Below, in pieces: positions 13,054 through 20,323 of a stretch of 20,424 nt of DNA (the stretch's first letter is position 1; every line of letters starts with the position of its first letter). The DNA is from JANRKN01 sp033763435 (GTDB taxonomy: Bacteria; Planctomycetota; Phycisphaerae; Phycisphaerales; UBA1924), in assembly GCA_033763435.1 (NCBI GenBank), contig JANRKN010000138.1:1-20424 (forward strand). Reading direction: 5' to 3'. The notes beneath the pieces were generated by a model, which had not been told where the DNA came from, did not search any database, and saw only the letters and a list, made by a program, of their open reading frames with translations. Position numbers and translations under genes: made by a program.

Positions 13054-13707
13054 TCAGCTCGCGCCTTCTGAGCCAACGGCTCCGGGCGCAGCGGGACCTC
13101 CCCATTCTTGCGGGCGTCGCCGTGGGAATCCGTCCACGCCCATCACTTCGTCCGGCAGTTGACAGGCTCGCGCGAGCCAAGGACGGATTCGTCGCTTGGT
13201 GTGCACTTCGGCGCCCAGGCGCTCAGACCCGCGTCCGGGCGGGAAGAACGCCATGAGTCGCTTGCTCGGGAAGAGCTGCCGGACGGCGATCACCGCCGGA
13301 ACGAGATCGCCATCGGCAGAGACGATCGCCGCAGAGTCGAAGGCATTCTGGTGCGCGTCCTTGAGCAGTTCCACCGCGATGTTCACGTCGGTTTGCTTCT
13401 CGCTCGGCTCGACGGACGTGGCGCCGCAGGTCCGGCACGTTCTCGGGTTCGACTGGTAGTGGCCGAAGAACACCTCGATGCTCTCGTGCGCGATGAGGGC
13501 ATCGAGATAGTCATTCTGTCGCCGGACTTTGTCGGGCGGGCCGCTGATCCGCGACGTGAAGTACTTCAAGCCCACCAGTTGTTCGTCGCGCTCCAGCAGG
13601 CGCCGAATCGCGCGTCCGAGATCGAGCCAGTAGGCACTTCGCAGACCCTGCGACCGGAGGCCGAAGTACAGGTTGAACCCGTCGACGTAGGCCACCACGC
13701 GCTGCAT
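13054..13707 (-). CDS. NYN (PIN-like) domain protein
   Basis: This 217-residue protein has a NYN/LabA-like fold. The first strand AYVDGFNLYFGL carries Asp9 and Asn12, EKQTDVNIAVELL carries Asp107, and AAIVSADGDLVPAV carries Asp132 and Asp134. Those acidic residues form the metal site of PIN-like ribonucleases. CRTCG (Cys91, Cys94) may be a zinc knuckle half-site. The tail is Pro/Gly-rich. The ATG at 13707 is preferred over a far upstream start at 13863 because the domain begins there and GAGGG lies about 7 bases ahead. RNA cleavage is the family expectation; its target is unknown. Two strong hairpins lie 44-90 bases upstream. The stop codon lies 22 bases from the purB start. Confidence 0.87.
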   Translation of the reverse strand: MQRVVAYVDGFNLYFGLRSQGLRSAYWLDLGRAIRRLLERDEQLVGLKYFTSRISGPPDKVRRQNDYLDALIAHESIEVFFGHYQSNPRTCRTCGATSVEPSEKQTDVNIAVELLKDAHQNAFDSAAIVSADGDLVPAVIAVRQLFPSKRLMAFFPPGRGSERLGAEVHTKRRIRPWLARACQLPDEVMGVDGFPRRRPQEWGGPAAPGAVGSEGAS

Positions 13708-13750
13708 CTGTTGCCCTCGCTTGATTCTGACGATAAGATGGGTCAACAGC

Positions 13751-13797
13751 CCCGGAGATGGCATCTCCGGGATCCACGCCCCGCACGACGGGGCGTG
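13751..13797 (-). promoter_or_regulatory. Two tandem perfect hairpins in the NYN-purB leader
   Basis: Hairpin one: CCCGGAGAT at 13751-13759, loop GGC, ATCTCCGGG at 13763-13771. Hairpin two: CACGCCCCG at 13775-13783, loop CACGA, CGGGGCGTG at 13789-13797. Both have 9 perfect base pairs and are three bases apart. On the plus strand hairpin two is followed by TGAC and TTTTT, but no plus-strand gene precedes it. They could be an attenuator or mRNA-stability structure for NYN-purB, or an extragenic palindrome. Confidence 0.6.
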
Positions 13798-14049
13798 TGA
13801 CTTTTTGGGTCGAGGCCACCACTCGCCCTCAACGACCCATCGTTGCCCCCGGCCAGCCCGCATGCCGAATCCCGAACGCTCGGGCGCTCAAGTTCGCACA
13901 ATGTTTGGTCTAAGGTTGGTTGATGTTCGTATTTCGCTCAAGTTCCCCACCGTCCGCGGTCGGGTGAGCTGACGGTACACTGATCTCGGCGCATCGCGAC
14001 GGATCGCGGCCGCGCTGGAAGACCGGCCGACGGATGGGCCGGTGAAGGT

Positions 14050-14073
14050 GGGGATAGTGGGGAACGGGTGGGG
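14050..14073 (+). promoter_or_regulatory. G-quadruplex-prone leader at the ECF sigma start
   Basis: Four G-runs, GGGG (14050-14053), GGGG (14059-14062), GGG (14066-14068) and GGGG (14070-14073), are separated by loops of 5, 3 and 1 bases. The last two runs overlap the ribosome binding site six bases from the ATG at 14079. A competing hairpin, CGGGT, loop GGGG, ACCCG at 14065-14078, also ends exactly at the start codon. Confidence 0.6.
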
Positions 14074-14078
14074 ACCCG

Positions 14079-14840
14079 ATGTCCAGCAAACCTTTACGAT
14101 CTCCCGGAGTGCTCGCGGCCGGTGCCTCGGCGTCTGCGCAGCGCACCGACTCCAAACCCGTGAAGCCGTCCAAACCGGCCAGCTCTGCACCTGCCCCCAG
14201 CTCCGGCCCCGGCCCCGGCGCCAGCCAGCCCGTCCCGGGCGTGCCCTCGCACCCCGTCGCGGAGCAGGACATCGACCTGGAGCTGATCGGGCGCATCCGC
14301 GCGGGCGATGCCGCGGCATGGTCGCGCCTGCTCGAGCGCTATCAGGACCGCATCTACACCCTCTGCCTGCGGACGGTGAGCAACCGCGACCTCGCGGCCG
14401 ACCTCGCCCAGGACACGATGGTCAAGATCATCCAGGGCCTGGATTCCTACGACGGGCGGAGCAAACTTTCGACCTGGATTTTCCGGGTCACGATGAACGT
14501 CTGCCTCTCGAAGCTGCGGTCCGAGAAGGTCCGTCGGCACGCGAGCGTCGAGGCGCTGAGCGCCGGGCCCGAGGACGAGGGTTCGGGGCTGGAGTTCGAG
14601 CAGGAACGGGAACCGGACACGGCGCCGAACGTCCAAGAGCGTGAGGAACGCCGACGGTTCCTTGCCGCATTGGACCAGCTCGAGCCCGATCAGCGGGCGA
14701 TCCTCATTCTGAGGGATTCCCGCGGGCTGGACTACGACGAGATCGCCGGGGTGCTGAACGTGGCGGTGGGGACGGTGAAAAGCGGCCTGTTCCGCGCCCG
14801 TCAGGCCCTGCGTGAGGCGGTCGAGCGCGGGAACGAGTGA
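14079..14840 (+). CDS. ECF-family RNA polymerase sigma factor
   Basis: This 253-residue sigma-70-family protein directs RNA polymerase to a stimulus-specific regulon. Region 2 runs from about residue 66 to 150 (LIGRIRAGDAAAWSRLLERY, YTLCLRTVSNRDLAADLAQD, STWIFRVTMNVCLSKLR). Region 4 runs from about 190 to 245 (LDQLEPDQRAILILRDSRGL, YDEIAGVLNVAVGTVKSGLF) with its helix-turn-helix. No region 1 or 3 is seen, so it is an ECF type. An unusual Ala/Pro/Ser-rich N-terminal extension of about 63 residues precedes region 2, and the inter-domain linker is acidic (about 160-185). The next gene, 86 bases downstream, encodes a membrane-anchored protein that is probably its partner. Confidence 0.93.
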   Translation: MSSKPLRSPGVLAAGASASAQRTDSKPVKPSKPASSAPAPSSGPGPGASQPVPGVPSHPVAEQDIDLELIGRIRAGDAAAWSRLLERYQDRIYTLCLRTVSNRDLAADLAQDTMVKIIQGLDSYDGRSKLSTWIFRVTMNVCLSKLRSEKVRRHASVEALSAGPEDEGSGLEFEQEREPDTAPNVQEREERRRFLAALDQLEPDQRAILILRDSRGLDYDEIAGVLNVAVGTVKSGLFRARQALREAVERGNE

Positions 14841-14874
14841 GGGCCGGGTGGGGCCGGGTGGGGCCGGGCGGGGC
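14841..14874 (+). repeat. Tandem 10-mer with G-quadruplex potential between sigma and anti-sigma genes
   Basis: GGGCCGGGTG is repeated at 14841-14850 and 14851-14860, and once more with one change at 14861-14870, followed by GGGCGG. This gives at least seven G-runs of three or more within 33 bases, immediately after the sigma stop codon. More G-runs follow to 14900. It could form a G-quadruplex in the mRNA or DNA. Confidence 0.7.
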
Positions 14875-14926
14875 GGTATCGGTTTGGGGTTTGGGAACGG
14901 GTCTTTGATCCTTTGAGTGAACGAGC

Positions 14927-16660
14927 GTGAGCAACGATCGTCGACACAACTCCGCATCGGTGCACGGGCCTTCGGGGCCCGACGAGGCGTTGAGCTGCGC
15001 GCTGGAGACGTACGTGAGCGCGGGGACGCTCTCGCCCGCCGAGTCGGCGCTGGTCGCGCAGGCGCTGGCGCGTGATGCCAAGCTCGCGTCGCGCGTCGAG
15101 GCCATGCGGCGCGATCGTGACACGCTCAAGCGCCATGCCGACGTCCGCGCGCCCGCCTGGCTGCTCGCCGAGGTCGAGAGCGTGCTCGAACGCGGCACGC
15201 TTCTGGACTCGGGATTGGATTCTGGCCCCGACGCGGGCGCCAACCTGCGTGAGCTTGCGGGCGCCGAGCGCGCGGTGGTGGGGCGCATCGCCGCCGACCG
15301 GTCCACGATCGTCACGACGTCGATCTTCTCCCGCCCCTGGTTCCGCGGCGCGGCACTGGCCGCGGGCCTCGCGCTGCTCGCGGGCGGCACGGGCCTGCTC
15401 GTCACCACGCTGCGCAACGCGTCGCCTCAGAACATCACGCCCGGCCCGCTCGCGCAGGGACCAACGCCTCCTGGCTCGGGCTCGATGGGCCAGCCCGGCG
15501 GCGCGATGATGGAGCGCGCGGAGACCGGTGGCACGACTGGCCCTTCGACTGGCACCACGATCGCCATGAACACCGCGCCCGAGCGCGGACCCGCGGGCGG
15601 CGAAGCGACTCAGAGTTTGACCGCTGGCACGGACAACGCCGCGATGAAGATCGCTGCGAGCGAGCCCGCGCCGACCGGCCAGTCCGACCCGACCTCGGCG
15701 GGCGCTGCGCCGACGATCGCGATGGGCGCGCCTGCGGAAGCTCCCGCAACTCCCGTCTCGGGCGGCATCGCGGCGCGCGCGGCGGGTGCGCCCGGGCCGA
15801 TGGTCGCGACGCCCGCGCCTGCTTCAGTGCCGAGCGTTGACGCGATGGCGGCGAACGCGGCGGTCGCGCTGGACACCGTTCCGGACAGCTCGGCTTCGGA
15901 CAACTCGCCTTCGGACAACTCGGCCGCGCCGCGGGAGACCGCGCGCGTGGAAGGTCTTTCGCCCGAGCGAGCGGCGGCGCTGGCGGCCGAGCAGCGGCTG
16001 GTGGTGCGCGTGCGCACGTCCGAGGAGCCCGCGCGCGTCGTCGAGCGGCTGTCGAACGATCCGAGCGTGGATCTGCTGCCCGAGTCGGCGGTCTCGCCCC
16101 CGATGCAGGCCTCGATCGCCCGCGCGACGCGCCCTGCCGAGGCCGACGAAGAGCTTGAACGCGTGATGCGCACGCTCGCGACCAAGGACGGCGCGGTGCG
16201 CGAATCGTCCGCACCGAATCAGACCGACCGCGAGAACGGCGCGGCGCACGCCGAGGCGATCCGCGATCGCGTCGCGCAGGCGGTCGCGTCGGCCAAGCAG
16301 GCCGAGTCGTTCGTGCCCAAGATCCCCCGCCCGGGCCGGCCTGTCGGTCCCGTCGGGCCGATGGACCCGCTGCTGGCCGGTGGTGGGGGTGGTGGTGGCG
16401 GCGGCGAGCGCTACGGCGCGCAGGCCGACCGCGCGGGCTCTGACCGGTCCTCGCGGCTGGGCGTCGCGAACGTCCCCGCGACCGCGCAGGGGCTCAAGCG
16501 TCTGGCGCGTGATCTCTCCGAGCGTACCGGCGGCGGCGTGCGCTTCGAAGCTTCGCGCGAGCCCGTGCCCAACGCCTTCGCCCCGGCGCCCACCTGGCCC
16601 GTGCCCAACTTCGACCCGCGCGTCACCGTGCCGGTCGTCATCGAACAGCGCCCGCGCTGA
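14927..16660 (+). CDS. Membrane-anchored protein, probable anti-sigma factor
   Basis: This 577-residue protein starts with GTG. The N-terminal 90 residues (ALSCALETYVSAGTLSPAES, then LVAQALARDAKLASRVEAMR) look like the short helical cytoplasmic domain of anti-sigma factors. The pattern resembles the 'layer size, residues to next, remove' arrangement of zinc-less anti-sigma domains. The usual H-x3-C-x2-C zinc motif is absent. One membrane helix lies at about 140-161 (GAALAAGLALLAGGTGLLVT). The rest, beyond the membrane, is a long Ala/Pro/Thr/Ser-rich region with SDNSxSDNS repeats near residue 325 and a nine-glycine run near 490. Position just after the ECF sigma gene makes anti-sigma function the best guess, but homology is not decisive. 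Confidence 0.8.
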   Translation: MSNDRRHNSASVHGPSGPDEALSCALETYVSAGTLSPAESALVAQALARDAKLASRVEAMRRDRDTLKRHADVRAPAWLLAEVESVLERGTLLDSGLDSGPDAGANLRELAGAERAVVGRIAADRSTIVTTSIFSRPWFRGAALAAGLALLAGGTGLLVTTLRNASPQNITPGPLAQGPTPPGSGSMGQPGGAMMERAETGGTTGPSTGTTIAMNTAPERGPAGGEATQSLTAGTDNAAMKIAASEPAPTGQSDPTSAGAAPTIAMGAPAEAPATPVSGGIAARAAGAPGPMVATPAPASVPSVDAMAANAAVALDTVPDSSASDNSPSDNSAAPRETARVEGLSPERAAALAAEQRLVVRVRTSEEPARVVERLSNDPSVDLLPESAVSPPMQASIARATRPAEADEELERVMRTLATKDGAVRESSAPNQTDRENGAAHAEAIRDRVAQAVASAKQAESFVPKIPRPGRPVGPVGPMDPLLAGGGGGGGGGERYGAQADRAGSDRSSRLGVANVPATAQGLKRLARDLSERTGGGVRFEASREPVPNAFAPAPTWPVPNFDPRVTVPVVIEQRPR

Positions 16661-16691
16661 GTGACCGCGGTCAGCCTCCGCGCCCGGCGCG
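16661..16691. other. Convergent gap with 12-bp palindrome
   Basis: Only 31 bases separate the candidate anti-sigma gene from leuS. It contains the perfect palindrome TGACCGCGGTCA at 16662-16673, without a T-run on either strand. It might contribute to bidirectional transcription end formation, but this is weak. Confidence 0.3.
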
Positions 16692-19600
16692 TCACACGAC
16701 AAAGTTCACGAGCCGCGCGGGCACGACGATCGCCTTCTTGATCGCCTTGCCCTCGAGCAGCGCGATGACCGTCGCGTCGGCGCGGACGATTGCCTCGACC
16801 TGCTCCGCGCTTGCGCCCGCGGGGACCATCATGCGGTGCTTGACCTTGCCCAGCACCTGCACCGCGATCTCGATCTCGTCGTCGGCCGCGAGCGCCGGGT
16901 CAAACTCCGGGAACGGCTCGTACGCGATCGAGCCCGCGCGCGCGTCCATCGGGCCCTTGCCCAGGATCACGCGGTGCCAGAGCTCTTCGGCGATGTGCGG
17001 CGCCAGCGGCGCGAGCATCAGGATCAGCCCCCGCGCACACTCACGCGGGATCGGCGTCCCGGGCGTCGAGCCCGGCACCGGCTCCAGCGCGCTCAGCGCG
17101 TTGTTGAACTCGATCAGCTTGCTCACCGCCGTGTTGAACGCCAGGCGCTCCATGTCGCGCCGGACCTGCTTGATGGCTTTGTGCAGCGCCTTGCGCACCG
17201 CGGGCTCGCCCGTGAAGTTCGGGTCCGGGTGTACGCGCGAGGCCGAGGTGTCCTCGTCGATGAGCACGCGCCAGACGCGCTGCAGGAAGCGGTACGCGCC
17301 CGAGATGTCGCGCGTGTTCCAGGGCTTGCTCGCCTCGAGCGGGCCCATCGACATCTCGTAGACGCGCAGCGTGTCGGTGCCGAAGTCGCGCGCGATGTCG
17401 TCGGGCGTCACGGCGTTCTTCAGGCTCTTGCCCATCTTGCCGAACTCGCGCGTGACGGGCTGGCCCTGGTACGTGAACACGGGCTTGCCGCTCGCGTCCG
17501 TCGACTCGACCACCTGCGAGGCTTCGACGTACAGCCCGCGCGCATCCTTGAACGCCGCGGCCTGGATATAGCCCTGATTGAACAGCCGCTGGAACGGCTC
17601 GGGCGTCGAGACGTGCCCAAGGTCGAACAGCACCTTGTGCCAGAAGCGCGCGTAGAGCAAGTGCAGCACGGCATGCTCGACGCCGCCGACGTAGAGATCG
17701 ACGCCGCCTTGGGTAGGTCGGCTCTCCGAGCCGACTTCTTGCGGCGTCTTCGGCTCGACCGAGAGGCATCGCGGGGCGACATACGTCCAGCGGTAGCCGG
17801 AGCGGTGCTGCACCAGTCCGGCCGCAACGGGGTTCTCCGCGATGTACTCCAGCGCCTCTCGGAAGTCGGCCGCATCGCGGACGATGTGATCGAAGGAGTC
17901 CGGCTGCCAGAGCGAGCCCTCATCGCCGGACTGCGAGTTGATCGCGCGCGCCGTGAACCGCTTCACGTCAGCGACGAGCGCGCGCAGCGACTCGCCCGGC
18001 ATGGGCCTGACGAGCCAGTGAACGTGATCGGGCATGACGACGAGTGCGTACGTCGCGCAGCGGGCGCCGTCGTGATGGCGCAACGCCGAGGCCACCACGT
18101 CACGCGCTTGGTCGGAGAGGCTCGTGCCGGGGTTGGCACGCCACGACACGAAGTACGTCGCGTCGGGCATCTCGATGTGTGGCAGTCGGCGGTCCACGCG
18201 TCGCGCGCTCTCGGCCGCTCCGGCGGTCCCCGGCGGATATGGATCGCGCGGTTGGAAGTCCGAGGGAGCGACGAACTGCTCAGAGTCGGCTCGGAGAGCC
18301 GACCTACCCGAAGACGCGCCCTTCATCCAGTACTTCTCGACCGCGGGGTCGCAGAAGCGCGCCGCGTTCTCCGGGTCGAGATAGCGCAAGTAGTACCAGC
18401 ACGAGCCGGCCCAGTTGGGCATCGTGTTCTGCTCGCGCGTGTACCGCTGCGGGCCCCGGCCCAGGTCCAGCTCCGCGTTCACCCATGCCGCGGCGCGCGA
18501 CAGCGGCGTGCGCACCGGCGCCTCCGCGTCGTCGCTCGCCTCAGGCTGGAAGTTGTCCAGCTCGGGCAGCAGCACCGGAAGCATCTCCTCCGGCAGTGCG
18601 TGGTCAAAGCCCTGCTCGTCGAACACCACCGGGAACGGCTCGCCCCAGTACCGCTGACGGCTGAAGAGCCAGTCGCGCAGCTTGTACTGCACCGCGCCCT
18701 GACCCTTCTTCTCACGCTCCAGCTGCGCGATGATCGCGCGCTTGGCCTCGGACGTCGAGAGCCCATCGATCCCCGGCGAGTTCACCGCGACGCCCTCGCC
18801 CGCGAAGCAGCCCTCGGCCTTGGTGCCCGCAGGCGCGGACACGACCTCGACGATCTCGAGCCCGAACGCCTTCGCGAAGTCGTGGTCGCGCTCATCGTGC
18901 GCGGGCACGGCCATGATCGCGCCCGTGCCATAGCCCATCAGCACGTAGTCGGCGATGAACACCGGGATCCGCTTGCCGTTGACCGGGTTCACCGCGTACG
19001 CGCCCGTGAACACGCCCGTCTTGTCCTTGGCTTCCTGGCGCTGGCGGTCGGTCTTGCTCTTGACGAACGCGCGGTACGCGGCGACGTTCGCGCGCGGCGT
19101 GCTGCTCTCCACCGCGCCCGGGAAGATCGCCTGCCTGAACGCGGTCGGCTTCGCGGCATCGGTCGTCAGCGCGTCGACGAGCGGGTGCTCGGGGCTCAGG
19201 ACCATGTACGTCGCGCCGTGGAGCGTGTCGGGCCGCGTGGTGTAGACGCGGATCGAGCCTTCGCCCGCGGCAAAGTCGACGTACGCGCCCTCGCTGCGCC
19301 CGATCCAGTTGCGCTGGAGCAGCTTGATGGGCTCGGGCCAGTCGAGGCCTTCGAGGTCCGCCGCGAGCCGGTCGGCGTAGGCGGTGATGCGCATCATCCA
19401 CTGCTTCAGAGGCCGCTTATAGACCGGGAAGTTGCCGCGCTCGCTCTTGCCGTCGGCGGTGACTTCTTCGTTCGCCAGCACCGTGCCCAGCCGCGGGCAC
19501 CAGTTCACGGGCACTTCCGCGAGGAACGCGAGCCTGCGCGCATCCAGCTCGGCTTTCTTCTGTGCGGCATCGCGCTTGGCCCACGCGGGGCCGGGCGTCT

Positions 19601-20261
19601 GACATCGCACGCTGCCTGACTCCAGCGCCGCGACGAGCTCGCTCAGCGGGCGCGCGGCGTTCACGCGCGGGTCGTACCAGCTGTTGTAGATCTGCAGGAA
19701 GATCCACTGCGTCCAGCGGTAGTACGCGGGGTCGGTTGTCGAGACGCTCCGCCGATCGTCGTGCCCCAGGCCCAGACGCCTGAGCTGCGAGCGCATCGTC
19801 GCGATGTTGCGCTCGGTCGTGACGCGCGGGTGGGTGTTGGTCTGCACGGCGTACTGCTCGGCGGGCAGGCCGAACGAGTCAAAGCCCATCGCGTGCAGCA
19901 CGTTGTGCCCCGTCATGCGGAGGTATCGCGCGTAGATGTCGGTCGCGATATAGCCCAGCGGATGCCCCACGTGCAGCCCGACGCCCGAGGGATACGGGAA
20001 CATGTCGAGGATGAACTTCTTGGGCCGGCGCGGGTCGAAGGCGGGCTCGCCCGGGTTGGGCGTGCGGAAGGTGCCCTGACGCGCCCAGGCGTCCTGCCAG
20101 GCGGATTCGATCTGGTTGGCGACCTGCGCGGTGTAGCGGTAGGGGTTCTCTTCCGCGGGGGCCGAGTGCTTGACGGGCTGCACGGGCGGGACAAAGTCCG
20201 CCGACGCGGGCCGACCCGCCGAGGAACCACCGGAAGGACCAGAGTTGGGCTGCTGCGACAT
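16692..20261 (-). CDS. leuS: Leucyl-tRNA synthetase with an in-frame RAYT insertion
   Basis: This class I synthetase charges tRNA-Leu. It has 1189 residues against about 820-1000 in the family. In order: HVGH signature (97-100), catalytic fold, editing domain (TTRPDTLHGATYM, MAVPAHDERDHDFA with its Asp), the second half of the catalytic domain with WAGSCWYYLRYLDP, VDLYVGGVEHAVLHLLYARF, KMGKS (942-946) and an anticodon-binding C-terminus. Residues about 651-851 are foreign: a REP-associated tyrosine transposase flanked by its REP repeats, inserted between EKYWMKG and GVDLYVGG, which are adjacent in other LeuRS. No stop codon interrupts the fusion. The ATG at 20261 is chosen although no clear ribosome binding site precedes it. 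An upstream extension to 20345 would encode REP-derived RADLLRADRPRADLP and is unlikely to be genuine. Confidence 0.94.
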   Translation of the reverse strand: MSQQPNSGPSGGSSAGRPASADFVPPVQPVKHSAPAEENPYRYTAQVANQIESAWQDAWARQGTFRTPNPGEPAFDPRRPKKFILDMFPYPSGVGLHVGHPLGYIATDIYARYLRMTGHNVLHAMGFDSFGLPAEQYAVQTNTHPRVTTERNIATMRSQLRRLGLGHDDRRSVSTTDPAYYRWTQWIFLQIYNSWYDPRVNAARPLSELVAALESGSVRCQTPGPAWAKRDAAQKKAELDARRLAFLAEVPVNWCPRLGTVLANEEVTADGKSERGNFPVYKRPLKQWMMRITAYADRLAADLEGLDWPEPIKLLQRNWIGRSEGAYVDFAAGEGSIRVYTTRPDTLHGATYMVLSPEHPLVDALTTDAAKPTAFRQAIFPGAVESSTPRANVAAYRAFVKSKTDRQRQEAKDKTGVFTGAYAVNPVNGKRIPVFIADYVLMGYGTGAIMAVPAHDERDHDFAKAFGLEIVEVVSAPAGTKAEGCFAGEGVAVNSPGIDGLSTSEAKRAIIAQLEREKKGQGAVQYKLRDWLFSRQRYWGEPFPVVFDEQGFDHALPEEMLPVLLPELDNFQPEASDDAEAPVRTPLSRAAAWVNAELDLGRGPQRYTREQNTMPNWAGSCWYYLRYLDPENAARFCDPAVEKYWMKGASSGRSALRADSEQFVAPSDFQPRDPYPPGTAGAAESARRVDRRLPHIEMPDATYFVSWRANPGTSLSDQARDVVASALRHHDGARCATYALVVMPDHVHWLVRPMPGESLRALVADVKRFTARAINSQSGDEGSLWQPDSFDHIVRDAADFREALEYIAENPVAAGLVQHRSGYRWTYVAPRCLSVEPKTPQEVGSESRPTQGGVDLYVGGVEHAVLHLLYARFWHKVLFDLGHVSTPEPFQRLFNQGYIQAAAFKDARGLYVEASQVVESTDASGKPVFTYQGQPVTREFGKMGKSLKNAVTPDDIARDFGTDTLRVYEMSMGPLEASKPWNTRDISGAYRFLQRVWRVLIDEDTSASRVHPDPNFTGEPAVRKALHKAIKQVRRDMERLAFNTAVSKLIEFNNALSALEPVPGSTPGTPIPRECARGLILMLAPLAPHIAEELWHRVILGKGPMDARAGSIAYEPFPEFDPALAADDEIEIAVQVLGKVKHRMMVPAGASAEQVEAIVRADATVIALLEGKAIKKAIVVPARLVNFVV
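17711..17736 (+). repeat. REP copy at the 3' side of the RAYT insertion
   Basis: GGGTAG is followed by a hairpin with arms GTCGGCTC and GAGCCGAC and loop TCC, 8 perfect base pairs. A GTAG directly 5' of the stem is the classical mark of REP sequences acted on by RAYTs. It is a perfect inverted match to 18284-18309. Confidence 0.88.
18284..18309 (-). repeat. REP copy at the 5' side of the RAYT insertion
   Basis: This is the exact reverse complement of 17711-17736 over 26 bases, with the GTAG at the outer side of the element. In leuS it encodes GRSALRADSE-like residues. The identity of the two copies suggests recent insertion or homogenisation. Confidence 0.88.
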
Positions 20262-20323
20262 AGGGAGGCAAGGGTACGCCGACCGGGGTTTGGGGAGGTC
20301 GGCTCGGGGTCGGTCGGCTCGGA

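Larger units (their letters stand above)
13708..14078. other. Divergent intergenic region, NYN gene / ECF sigma gene
   Basis: This region of 371 bases has three zones. Next to the NYN gene are two strong hairpins (13751-13797). The middle, 13896-13945, is markedly AT-richer and contains an exact 11-base direct repeat, CGCTCAAGTTC, at 13885-13895 and 13935-13945, 50 bases apart. It is a candidate operator or promoter zone, but no convincing -35/-10 pair was found. Next to the sigma gene is a G-rich leader (14041-14078). Confidence 0.5.
17711..18309 (-). mobile_element. RAYT element with terminal REP inverted repeats inside leuS
   Basis: This 599-bp unit has perfect 26-bp inverted ends. It encodes a Y1_Tnp / REP-associated tyrosine transposase in the leuS frame: YFVSWRANPGTSLSDQ, VMPDHVHWLV with the HVH metal site at leuS residues 746-748, FDHIVRDAADF, and EYIAENPVAAGLV with the candidate catalytic Tyr806. 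All family motifs I know are present, so it looks intact. An ATG at 18170 could start the transposase by itself. No stop codon occurs before leuS resumes, so that product would be RAYT plus the LeuRS C-terminus, about 492 residues. RAYTs nick single-stranded DNA at GTAG-REP hairpins. GGCG near both borders may be a target duplication, but this is uncertain. Confidence 0.85.

Noticed and set aside
13775..13806. Rho-independent terminator on the plus strand
   Set aside because: The hairpin plus TTTTT fits, but no plus-strand gene lies between the earlier terminator at 11463-11499 and this site. A regulatory or repeat role on the minus strand is as likely.
17711..18309. Native LeuRS-specific insertion domain
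   Set aside because: LeuRS does have variable insertions, but this segment has complete RAYT motifs and perfect REP ends, so a mobile origin explains it better.
16836..19619. Very long plus-strand open frame opposite leuS
   Set aside because: It is an Arg/His/Asp/Val-rich antisense frame caused by high GC and codon bias; leuS on the other strand has clear homology. The same applies to long frames opposite dnaE (8235-10517) and pyrB (114-1310).
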